A stretch of 12,397 nt of DNA from Clostridia bacterium. Its GTDB lineage: Bacteria; Bacillota; Clostridia; Oscillospirales; QAKW01. Made by a program: the position numbers and the translations under genes. Under the pieces are notes generated by a model. It had not been told where the DNA came from, made no database searches, and saw only the letters and a program-made list of their open reading frames with translations. This document shows, piece after piece, positions 6,490-12,200 of this stretch. The number at the start of each line of letters is the position of its first letter. Positions within the stretch are counted from its first letter, which is position 1. The DNA lies in assembly GCA_017442025.1 (NCBI GenBank), contig JAFSBD010000342.1, forward strand, positions 1 to 12,397, in the 5' to 3' direction.

Positions 6490-6545
6490 GTATACCCAAC
6501 TTTACATAAAACTGTTTGTTGATAGGATTTTTTGCAATTTTTCAT

Positions 6546-6603
6546 AAAAAATAGCCCGAAGAGGCCTCTCCGTAAGGAAGTGCGCCTCTTCGGGCTGTTT
6601 TTT
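6546..6603. terminator. Terminator after the Gfo/Idh gene, bidirectional
   Basis: AGCCCGAAGAGGC (6553-6565) pairs with GCCTCTTCGGGCT (6584-6596), with A/T tracts outside on both strands. It ends the oxidoreductase transcript and insulates the HAD operon promoter downstream. Confidence 0.9.
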
Positions 6604-6604
6604 C

Positions 6605-7903
6605 TTATTTATATTCGAAGTTAAAGCGTTTGCAATAATCCACGATATTCTCGATGGTATCGTTGCGGCGGGCCTTTTCGGAGGCAAAGCCGATCAGATG
6701 GTTCTTGACCGAAATATCGATATCGGCTGCGCAGAAGCCGTTGTATTCCCCGCTGAGATACTCATGCAGCTCCAGGATAATGCCGGTATCGCCGCCGCCA
6801 TGACCGCCGGCGATGGACTCATCGGTCTTCTTAACGGGAATCTTTTCGGTCTCGCGGGTCTCGAAATCCCAGATGGTGATCTCGGTATCGTTGGCGTTGG
6901 CATAAAGCTCCGCCTTGGTGCCGAAAAGGCGGATATAGCGGCCGCCCTTATTAAAGGCGTTCATGGAAAGGGATGCGGTGCAGCCGCCCTCAAATTCCAT
7001 ATTGACCACCTGATGGTCAACCACATCGTTGCCCGCATGATAAACGCAAGCACCGAAATTATTTTTAGGATCAGCCAGCGCGGTATGAAGCTCTTCCTTG
7101 GTGGGCCAGAATTCCTTGCAATAACCGCGGGCGGCGGTACGGCTCATCCAGGTATCCGATGCCAGATAGACCTTCTCCACGCAATAGGGGCAGGTTTCCC
7201 GAGCGGGGCACTCGGTGCCGTAGCAACGCTTGGGCGCACCCTCGGGGGCGTTTTCGGGCTTAAAGTGGGTCAGCTCGCCAAAGGAAGAGACCTTCTTGCA
7301 GGGCTTATCCAGAATCCACTGGATGATATCCAGATCGTGGCAGCATTTGGCCAGCAGCATGGGGGTGGTTTCATCCTCCCGATGCCAATCGCCGCGAACA
7401 TAGCTATGGCTCTGATGGACATTGCCGACACCTTCCACCGCCATGGCCGACATAATGTCGCCCAACTTGCCGTCCATCACCAGCTCCTTCACTCTCTTAT
7501 AGAAGGGGGTATAGCGCAGAACGTGGCAGACCAAGACTGAAACGCCCTTCTTTTCCGCTGCCTGGGCGATGGCGATACACTCCTCAGGCGTCTGGGCAAC
7601 CGGCTTTTCCAAAAGCAGATCATAGCCCAGCTCGATGGCCCGCAGGGCAGGCTCGGTATGAATATCGTCCATGGTGGCGATGATGGCGATATCCGCCATC
7701 TTGGGCTGAGAAAGGATCTCATCAAAGCCGGGATAGCAAGCCTCTTCGGGCAGATCAAAGAGATTTTTGATATGCTCCTGGCGGGCGCGGATGGGATCCG
7801 CAACGCCAACAACATCAAACTTATCGGGATGTTGCTTCATAATCTCGGCATAGGCCGCACCGCGGCCGCCTGCGCCGATAACGATTGCTGTAAACTTTTT
7901 CAT
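6605..7903 (-). CDS. Gfo/Idh/MocA-family NAD(P)-dependent oxidoreductase
   Basis: The 432-residue cytoplasmic enzyme has an N-terminal Rossmann fold with GAGGRG (10-15), the E99-K-P loop typical of the family, and a C-terminal alpha/beta domain. Family members oxidise or reduce sugars, inositols and sugar acids. The active-site block is KCCHDLDIIQW (186-196), keeping the conserved His 189 but with Lys and two Cys in front of it. An inserted loop has four cysteines (C227, C232, C238, C241; spacing 4-5-2), suggesting a metal-binding element found in some subfamilies. GGAGGTG sits 8 nt before the start. An AraC regulator diverges upstream, which fits an inducible sugar or glycoside dehydrogenase. 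The exact substrate is unknown. Confidence 0.9.
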   Translation of the reverse strand: MKKFTAIVIGAGGRGAAYAEIMKQHPDKFDVVGVADPIRARQEHIKNLFDLPEEACYPGFDEILSQPKMADIAIIATMDDIHTEPALRAIELGYDLLLEKPVAQTPEECIAIAQAAEKKGVSVLVCHVLRYTPFYKRVKELVMDGKLGDIMSAMAVEGVGNVHQSHSYVRGDWHREDETTPMLLAKCCHDLDIIQWILDKPCKKVSSFGELTHFKPENAPEGAPKRCYGTECPARETCPYCVEKVYLASDTWMSRTAARGYCKEFWPTKEELHTALADPKNNFGACVYHAGNDVVDHQVVNMEFEGGCTASLSMNAFNKGGRYIRLFGTKAELYANANDTEITIWDFETRETEKIPVKKTDESIAGGHGGGDTGIILELHEYLSGEYNGFCAADIDISVKNHLIGFASEKARRNDTIENIVDYCKRFNFEYK

Positions 7904-7958
7904 TTCAAAAGCACCTCCATGCTTATTTGCGGCCTTGCGCCGCTCAACTTACGAACTT

Positions 7959-7967
7959 ATGATAGCA
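7959..7967 (-). promoter_or_regulatory. Candidate extended -10 promoter of the oxidoreductase gene
   Basis: The minus strand reads TGC-TATCAT at 7959-7967, an extended -10, with no good -35. A weak core promoter of this kind fits activator dependence on the AraC protein encoded divergently. A small hairpin (GCGGC-CTTGC-GCCGC, 7929-7943) lies in the leader. Confidence 0.45.
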
Positions 7968-8141
7968 TATTTTTTTGCCTCTGCATAGGAAAAAACCGCC
8001 CTGGATTAGCACTCCATTGATATTTCAAACCAAAATTACCCCAACCAATAGCATTTTATGCAATTTGTCCTTGCCTTTCCCTTCTCTTTATGGTAGCATA
8101 ATATATAGATATGAAAGAAAAATAACGGCATATATTAGCAT
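7963..8141. promoter_or_regulatory. Four TAGCAT boxes in the divergent intergenic region
   Basis: TAGCAT followed by A/T-rich sequence occurs at 7963-7968, 8049-8054, 8094-8099 and 8136-8141, all in the same orientation. Spacings are 86, 45 and 42 bp. The first and third share TTATGRTAGCATA. These are candidate direct-repeat sites for the AraC-family protein; binding is inference. Confidence 0.4.
8073..8099 (+). promoter_or_regulatory. Candidate promoter of the AraC-family gene
   Basis: TTGCCT, a 17-bp gap ending TATGG, then TAGCAT (8094-8099) gives an extended -10 promoter pointing at the regulator. One TAGCAT box is the -10 itself, so the regulator could repress its own gene. Confidence 0.4.
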
Positions 8142-8162
8142 TATTTTGATAGGAGGTGCCTC

Positions 8163-8969
8163 ATGCCTCGATATGATAAAGAAACCACCCCGGTCGTCTA
8201 TTCGGCGGTGGGGATCAAAGCCGTTTCCTTCTCCCGCGAGGCGGGAATGGCTTGCATCCGGATGCATTGGCACGATCGGATGGAGTTTTTGCGGGTGCGC
8301 AAGGGCTCGATGGAGGTTGGCTACGCCACCCAAAAAGGATGGCTGGCGGAAGGAGAGATGATGATCGTTCCCCCCAAGATGCCCCATTGGGCGGTGGCCG
8401 GGGAGCAGGGGGTAGAATACGACGTTTTGATGTTTGACGTTCGTTCCTTTTATAATGAAACCCCCTTTTGCCAAAAGATGCTCCCCGCCCTCTTCGATGG
8501 ACGGGCGGAGCTGGAGATGCGGACCGCCGACCCCCAAACGGTGGCGCTCTTTGATGCCATTCACGGAGCAGAGCCTTCCTTGGCGGTGGTGGGGCAGATC
8601 TATGAATTCATGGATCGGCTTTTGGCCAACCACCTCATCTCCCTGCGGGAGACCGCCTCCCAATCCTCCGCCCGCCGCATCATCGACTATATCGAAGAGC
8701 ATTTCGATACCGAACTGAATTCGGCGGGGCTGGCCGCCCATTTCGGCTATACCGAGGCCCATTTCTGCCGTAAATTCAAAGAGGCCACCGGCCTGACCCC
8801 CGCCAATTATATCCGCCTTTATCGGCTGGAGCAGGCCAACACCCTCTTAAAAGAAGGGGAACTGCAGATCAGCGAGATCGCCGCCCAATGCGGCTTTGCC
8901 GACGCCAACTATTTCACCCGCTGCTTCAAAAAGCATTTCGGCAAAGCCCCGTCCAAAATCAAGGCATAA
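8163..8969 (+). CDS. AraC-family transcriptional regulator (cupin sensor)
   Basis: The 268-residue protein has an N-terminal cupin ligand domain: HWHDRMEFLRV with H35, H37 and E41, and the later PPKMPH with H75. A linker of helices leads to the C-terminal double HTH (about 168-268). The second HTH has the signature ISEIAAQCGFADANYFTRCFKKHFGKAP. AGGAGGTG (8151-8158) supports the start. Cupin-type AraC proteins usually sense a sugar or glycoside and activate a neighbouring catabolic gene. Here the divergent Gfo/Idh oxidoreductase is the likely target, and the shared intergenic region has four repeated TAGCAT motifs. The RAYT gene begins 13 bp after the stop and may be read through from it. Confidence 0.9.
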   Translation: MPRYDKETTPVVYSAVGIKAVSFSREAGMACIRMHWHDRMEFLRVRKGSMEVGYATQKGWLAEGEMMIVPPKMPHWAVAGEQGVEYDVLMFDVRSFYNETPFCQKMLPALFDGRAELEMRTADPQTVALFDAIHGAEPSLAVVGQIYEFMDRLLANHLISLRETASQSSARRIIDYIEEHFDTELNSAGLAAHFGYTEAHFCRKFKEATGLTPANYIRLYRLEQANTLLKEGELQISEIAAQCGFADANYFTRCFKKHFGKAPSKIKA

Positions 8970-8982
8970 CGGAAGCAAAAGT

Positions 8983-9504
8983 ATGGAACAAAAATTCCCC
9001 CAAAGAAGACCCTCCCGCTTAAAAACATTTGATTACAGCCAAAACGGAGCCTATTTTATAACCCTTTGCACCCATGATCGAAAACCTCTTTTTGAGATCG
9101 ATGTAGGGAACGACCTATGTGTCGTTCCGCCTTTGCAAAATAAGATCATTCACAAATGGATCAAAGAAACCCAAAATAAATTTCCCCATATGCGAATCGA
9201 TAAATATATAATCATGCCCGATCACCTGCATTTTATCATTTCTATAACGGAACGGCACATAGGCCAGGCGGAACGGCACACAGGCCGTTCCCTACAAGAC
9301 ATTATGCATTTTTTCAAAACGATGACGACGAATGAATATATTCGCGCGGTAAAGGAGGGGAATTTGCCGCCGTTTCATCGCAAGCTTTGGCAAAAATCCT
9401 ATTATGATCATGTCATCCGCAATCAGCACGACTATAATGAGATCTGGGATTATATCGAGAATAACCCCCAAAAATGGCTGTTGAGCAAAAACGAGCAGGT
9501 TTGA
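8983..9504 (+). CDS. REP-associated tyrosine transposase (RAYT, Y1 / IS200-like)
   Basis: The 173-residue protein follows the RAYT plan. RPSRLKTFDYSQNGAYFITLCTHDRKPLF forms the first strands, MPDHLHFII holds the HUH pair H81 and H83, and LWQKSYYDHVIRNQ carries the catalytic Tyr (Y141 or Y140). It ends in the typical YIENNPQKW. RAYTs nick single-stranded DNA at REP hairpins and are normally single-copy and non-transposing. The start at 8983 follows the family and a weak GGAAG 7 nt upstream. The frame is intact. Residues 41-50 and 90-104 are encoded by REP-like palindromes, and residues 90-96 and 97-103 are a 7-codon tandem duplication. Lower GC than the AraC gene before it suggests acquisition. 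Confidence 0.9.
   Translation: MEQKFPQRRPSRLKTFDYSQNGAYFITLCTHDRKPLFEIDVGNDLCVVPPLQNKIIHKWIKETQNKFPHMRIDKYIIMPDHLHFIISITERHIGQAERHTGRSLQDIMHFFKTMTTNEYIRAVKEGNLPPFHRKLWQKSYYDHVIRNQHDYNEIWDYIENNPQKWLLSKNEQV
9103..9131 (+). repeat. REP-like palindrome inside the RAYT gene, copy A
   Basis: GGAACGAC-CTATGT-GTCGTTCC (9107-9128) is a perfect 8-bp stem with a 6-nt loop, preceded by GTAG and followed by GCC. It encodes V-G-N-D-L-C-V-V-P. It matches the reverse complement of copy B at 26 of 29 positions. Confidence 0.85.
9249..9295 (-). repeat. REP-like palindrome inside the RAYT gene, copy B, with partial duplicate
   Basis: GGAACGGC-ACACAG-GCCGTTCC (9270-9291) is a perfect 8-bp stem in the opposite orientation to copy A, flanked by GGC and CTAC. 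One stem pair is G-C here and A-T in copy A. The 21 bp before it (9249-9269) repeat its left half, giving ERHIGQA then ERHTGRS. Confidence 0.85.
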
Positions 9505-9518
9505 AACCTGCTCGTTTT
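9488..9518. terminator. Bidirectional terminator between RAYT and sigma4-alphaCTD genes
   Basis: AAAACGAGCAGGTTT (9488-9502) and AAACCTGCTCGTTTT (9504-9518) form an almost loopless inverted repeat, realistically a stem with a TTTGAAA loop. The RAYT stop TGA (9502-9504) is the loop centre. T tracts follow on both strands. Confidence 0.85.
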
Positions 9519-9522
9519 CCTT

Positions 9523-10170
9523 TTATAAATACTTTTCCCAATCGGTATGCCTGATACCAAGCCGATGGAGTGCACCGGCAACATCCATTCTTCCGGTTAT
9601 TCCCAAACTTTTGATTTTCTGAATCTGCTCGAGATCCAGCGCGCAAATTTCCCCCAGCGTCGTAAAGCCTGCGTTCCTCAGGCAGTTCAGGGCACGCACA
9701 GAAAGATGCAACTCCACAATCGGTTGCTTCATAGGGTCGGGCTTATCCCCTTCTCCAAGGATGCCAATCCGCTCATCGTGCACACCCGAACGATAACCCA
9801 ACGTATAACCTTCGTTGTAGCCGCATTGATAAGCTTCTTTATATAGATGTTCCATATACCCCCAAACCCCATACTGCAAAAAATTCCAATTATAAGGCTT
9901 GCGAAGCTTGACAAAAGCCTGATACTCCAACTGGCAGATCCGCTCCTTTGTAACAGAAAAACTTTCGGCAATTTTCGCATAGCTTTTCCGCTCCTGATAG
10001 CGTTGACGAAGAACCTCCTGTTGGCGTTCATCCAATAAGGAGAGCACATATTGTACTCCCGCAAGAATATCAATGGAAAGTGCCTCGGGAACATCCAGTT
10101 CCCGATTATACGCGGCGGTCTTTATAAGATTGATCGGATAGGGCTCTTTTAATAAATCTTTCTTTTTCAT
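9523..10170 (-). CDS. Sigma-70 region 4 / RNA polymerase alphaCTD fusion protein
   Basis: The 215-residue protein joins two promoter-reading modules. Residues about 44-91 are a sigma-70 region-4 HTH (LDERQQEVLRQRYQERKSYAKIAESF, then VTKERICQLEYQAFVKLRK). Residues about 150-206 match the alpha subunit C-terminal domain (ELHLSVRALNCLRNAGFTTLGEI, then IKSLGITGRMDVAGAL). R159, N162 and C163 match the DNA-contacting R265, N268 and C269 of E. coli alpha, but the K298 position is Thr. The middle has a GY-rich stretch (CGYNEGYTLGYRSG). There is no region 2, so it cannot act as a normal sigma; a DNA-binding co-regulator or RNA polymerase appropriator is more likely. It follows the ribbon-helix-helix gene by 42 bp in one operon. 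Confidence 0.85.
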   Translation of the reverse strand: MKKKDLLKEPYPINLIKTAAYNRELDVPEALSIDILAGVQYVLSLLDERQQEVLRQRYQERKSYAKIAESFSVTKERICQLEYQAFVKLRKPYNWNFLQYGVWGYMEHLYKEAYQCGYNEGYTLGYRSGVHDERIGILGEGDKPDPMKQPIVELHLSVRALNCLRNAGFTTLGEICALDLEQIQKIKSLGITGRMDVAGALHRLGIRHTDWEKYL

Positions 10171-10212
10171 GTTTCTCTCTTTCCATTTTTCCTTTCGAGA
10201 AAATCCGCGAGC

Positions 10213-10386
10213 CTACAAAGGATATTTATTTTCAAGTGCATATTCACAACATTGAACAACCAACTGATTAAAGGATATATCGTTTGAATCGGCAAGGGAT
10301 TGAATTTTTTCAATAAGTTCATCAGGCATACGTATCGTTTTATTTGAACTTTTCGGCTTTCTGATTTTAAACATTCTGTCGTTCAT
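10213..10386 (-). CDS. Ribbon-helix-helix (Arc/CopG-like) DNA-binding protein
   Basis: I place the start at ATG 10384-10386, where GGGGTGA lies 5 nt upstream; the longer frame to 10443 has no such site. The 57-residue product has a basic N-terminal arm, the beta strand SNKTIRMPDELIEKIQSLA, then helix ISFNQLVVQCCEYALEN, the classic RHH layout in which the strand enters the DNA major groove as a dimer. Such proteins are usually autoregulators or antitoxins. It is the first gene of an operon with the sigma4-alphaCTD protein, and is divergent from hipBST. An inverted repeat CAAGCA/TGCTTG (10441-10446 and 10464-10469) upstream may be its operator. No toxin partner of a known family is adjacent on its strand. 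Confidence 0.8.
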   Translation of the reverse strand: MNDRMFKIRKPKSSNKTIRMPDELIEKIQSLADSNDISFNQLVVQCCEYALENKYPL

Positions 10387-10411
10387 ATCTATCACCCCTT
10401 GTTTGATTAAA

Positions 10412-10417
10412 ATTATA
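10412..10417 (-). promoter_or_regulatory. Candidate -10 of the RHH/sigma4-alphaCTD operon
   Basis: TATAAT on the minus strand, 25 bp before the RHH start codon. No good -35 lies 17 bp upstream (TATAAA there), so the promoter may need an activator. Confidence 0.35.
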
Positions 10418-10440
10418 TTGCAAATGAGGTGAGATTTATA

Positions 10441-10469
10441 CAAGCAATAATGCAGGTAAAAAATGCTTG
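10441..10469. promoter_or_regulatory. Inverted repeat CAAGCA-N17-TGCTTG
   Basis: Six-base arms at 10441-10446 and 10464-10469, centred 23 bp apart, upstream of the RHH gene. Ribbon-helix-helix dimers often bind such paired half-sites; assignment is inference. Confidence 0.3.
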
Positions 10470-10556
10470 CATAATGTCGATTCTCTTTATCAATATGTTT
10501 ATTATAAAGGCAAAAACCTCGATTATCAAGGGGATATAATCCCCATATAGCGCTTT

Positions 10557-10657
10557 TATACCCTATCGGGTATATTTGTTCTCTGTTTTGTATATTTTAT
10601 CCCCTATCGGGTATAATTTATAGGAGATATCCTTGACATTATACCCGATAGGGTGTA
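10557..10657. promoter_or_regulatory. Three phased hipB operators
   Basis: An 18-bp palindrome TATACCC-TATC-GGGTATA occurs perfectly at 10557-10574, with one change at 10598-10615, and inverted with one change at 10640-10657. Centres are 41 and 42 bp apart, about four helical turns. The third lies between the -35 and -10 of hipB, so binding would block transcription. The layout recalls the multiple spaced HipB boxes of E. coli hipBA. Confidence 0.85.
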
Positions 10658-10661
10658 TAAT
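10633..10661 (+). promoter_or_regulatory. Consensus hipBST promoter, probably leaderless
   Basis: TTGACA (10633-10638), 17 bp, TATAAT (10656-10661). The hipB ATG begins at 10668, 7 bases past the -10, where transcription itself should start. No ribosome binding site fits in between. Confidence 0.85.
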
Positions 10662-10667
10662 GCAGAT

Positions 10668-10868
10668 ATGAATACGATTGCTGAATTTATCAAACAAAAA
10701 CGAAAAGAAATGGGGCTTACTCAGGAAGAATTTGCCATCCGTTCGGGGCTGGGTCTGCGTTTTGTTCGCGAGCTGGAGCAAGGCAAGGAGACCGTTCGGA
10801 TGGATAAGGTAAATCAAGCTCTTTCGATGTTTGACATGAAGGCAGTTCCCGGAAGGAAGGATGACTGA
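10668..10868 (+). CDS. hipB: HipB-like XRE antitoxin component
   Basis: The 66-residue protein is a single XRE helix-turn-helix: IAEFIKQKRKEMGLTQEEFAIRSGLGLRFVRELEQGKETVRMDKVNQALSMF. This matches the HipB fold with its C-terminal dimer strand, ending in a charged tail. I reject the GTG at 10653, which lies between the promoter elements, and use ATG 10668. The stop overlaps the next start (TGATG). In tripartite HipBST systems, HipB binds operators and boosts neutralisation, while HipS is the main antitoxin. Three operators upstream fit HipB autorepression. Confidence 0.9.
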   Translation: MNTIAEFIKQKRKEMGLTQEEFAIRSGLGLRFVRELEQGKETVRMDKVNQALSMFDMKAVPGRKDD

Positions 10869-11197
10869 TGGAAGCATATCGAACCGCTTATGTATATGTA
10901 CGGGATACCTTTGCAGGAACATTGAAAGAAACAGATTCCGGATACTCGTTTATTTATGATTGCGACTATCTTACCACCCCAAACGCAACCGCGGTTAGCC
11001 TTACCCTACCCTTGCAAGCAGAGGAATACACATCCAAAACACTTTTTTCCTTCTTTGACGGTCTGATTCCCGAGGGTTGGTTGCTGGATATTGTCAGCCG
11101 CAACTGGAAAATCGATCGCAAGGACCGCTTTGGATTGTTGCTTGTTGCCTGCAAAGATCCGATCGGGAATGTCCGCATAAAGGAGGTGCTGGAATGA
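10868..11197 (+). CDS. hipS: HipS-like antitoxin (HipA N-terminal subdomain)
   Basis: The 109-residue protein equals the N-terminal subdomain of HipA as a free-standing gene. It has TAYVYVRDTFAGTLKETDSGYSFIY at the start and the conserved FFDGLIPEGWL segment (about 62-72) of this domain. In the described E. coli O127 HipBST, HipS is the antitoxin and a Trp near this segment enters the kinase active site; W71 here is the natural equivalent, by inference. The RBS GGAAGG sits just before the start, hipB overlaps by one base, and hipT starts inside its stop (ATGA). The tight coupling argues for an intact three-gene operon, not a broken hipA. Confidence 0.85.
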   Translation: MEAYRTAYVYVRDTFAGTLKETDSGYSFIYDCDYLTTPNATAVSLTLPLQAEEYTSKTLFSFFDGLIPEGWLLDIVSRNWKIDRKDRFGLLLVACKDPIGNVRIKEVLE

Positions 11198-12183
11198 ACC
11201 GCTGTTTATGTTGCGGAAAACCGTTCAAGCCGCTTGCCGCAAAATCGGAGCGCGATCAATACGGTTGGCATTTTTCCTGCATGCAGGAGTTCTTCAACAC
11301 CTCAAAGTTTCCGGATATCGATGTTTCAAAAGATGTTTTAAATCAGATTGCCCTGGATCATACCAGCAAGGGCTTTACTGTTCCGGGCGTGCAGAAAAAA
11401 TTGTCGTTGCATTTATCCCGCGACGATCATCCTCGATTGACCCTTGTAAACTATCCAACCGGATACATTTTAAAACCCCAAACAGAGGAATATGCCGCTT
11501 TGCCGGAAATGGAATATCTCATCATGCAGATGGCAGAAGCCGGCGGGATCAAAACCGTTCCTTATGCTTTGCTTCGCCTGCCCTCCCAAGACAATGCTTT
11601 TGCCTATATCACCAAGCGGATCGACCGCGCAGACGGGCAAATGCTTGCAATGGAGGATTTTTGCCAGCTCGACGGCAGACTGACCGAAGATAAATATCGC
11701 GGCTCTTATGAGCGTTGCGGTAAAATCATTGTAAAACACTCTTCCGCGAAGGGGTTTGATACCACCGAATTGTTTTTGCGCGTTGTCTTTTCCTTCGCGG
11801 TCGGCAATTCCGATATGCATCTTAAAAACTTTTCGCTGATCGAAACCAAAGAAGGAAGCAACAACTATGTTTTGTCGGCTGCTTATGATCTGCTTTCCAC
11901 CAATACGGTGATCCCATCCGATCCTGAGCAGTTGGCCTTGACCATCAACGGCAAAAAACAAAACATCCGAAGAAAAGATTTTATGGTCTTTGCGGAGACG
12001 ATTGGCATTGCAGAAAAATCCGCAGAGAAGATGATCGGAAAAATCATCGGTCTGAAAGAAAAGTATATTGCCATGTGCAAAGAATCCTATCTGCCCGATG
12101 ATATGAAATCAACACTTGAATTCCTGATTGAACAAAGAATTGCCATCCTTGCGGGGATTGCAAAGGAAAACGAGCAAGCCTAA
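11194..12183 (+). CDS. hipT: HipT-like serine/threonine kinase toxin
   Basis: The 329-residue kinase keeps the HipA core. K94 in YILKPQ is the likely ATP lysine. NSDMHLKNFSL (206-216) holds catalytic D207 and N212, and YDLLST carries the metal-binding D232. The glycine-rich loop is FTVPGVQKK (61-69); T62 and P64 occupy the places of the two regulatory Ser of E. coli HipT in my reading. The N-terminus adds a likely zinc ribbon, C4-x2-C7-x18-H26-x2-C29. Family toxins phosphorylate aminoacyl-tRNA synthetases (HipA GltX, HipT TrpS) and stop growth; the target here is unknown. AGGAGGTG lies 5 nt upstream, and the start overlaps the hipS stop. This is an intact toxin gene. Confidence 0.9.
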   Translation: MNRCLCCGKPFKPLAAKSERDQYGWHFSCMQEFFNTSKFPDIDVSKDVLNQIALDHTSKGFTVPGVQKKLSLHLSRDDHPRLTLVNYPTGYILKPQTEEYAALPEMEYLIMQMAEAGGIKTVPYALLRLPSQDNAFAYITKRIDRADGQMLAMEDFCQLDGRLTEDKYRGSYERCGKIIVKHSSAKGFDTTELFLRVVFSFAVGNSDMHLKNFSLIETKEGSNNYVLSAAYDLLSTNTVIPSDPEQLALTINGKKQNIRRKDFMVFAETIGIAEKSAEKMIGKIIGLKEKYIAMCKESYLPDDMKSTLEFLIEQRIAILAGIAKENEQA

Positions 12184-12200
12184 GCTTGCTCGTTTTTATT
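12167..12200. terminator. Bidirectional terminator between hipT and prmC
   Basis: AAAACGAGCAAGC (12167-12179) pairs with GCTTGCTCGTTTT (12184-12196) around CTAA. The hipT stop TAA sits in the loop, and the prmC stop (12196-12198) touches the stem. T tracts follow on both strands. Confidence 0.9.

Noticed and set aside
6698..7540. 280-residue plus-strand frame opposite the Gfo/Idh gene
   Set aside because: It mirrors the codon structure of the real minus-strand gene and has no promoter or SD; the low-complexity product fits an antisense shadow.
8971..9518. Complete IS200/IS605 element
   Set aside because: The protein has RAYT features (short, WQKSYYDH, YIENNP), no paired insertion ends were seen outside the gene, and no tnpB is present.
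10653..10667. GTG start five codons upstream for hipB
   Set aside because: The GTG lies between the -35 and -10 of a perfect promoter, so it could not be in the main transcript; ATG 10668 agrees with the family start.
10868..12183. hipS and hipT as a frameshifted full-length hipA
   Set aside because: Both have their own ribosome binding sites, the ATGA overlap is typical of translational coupling, hipT has an extra zinc ribbon at its start, and the sizes fit the described HipBST architecture.
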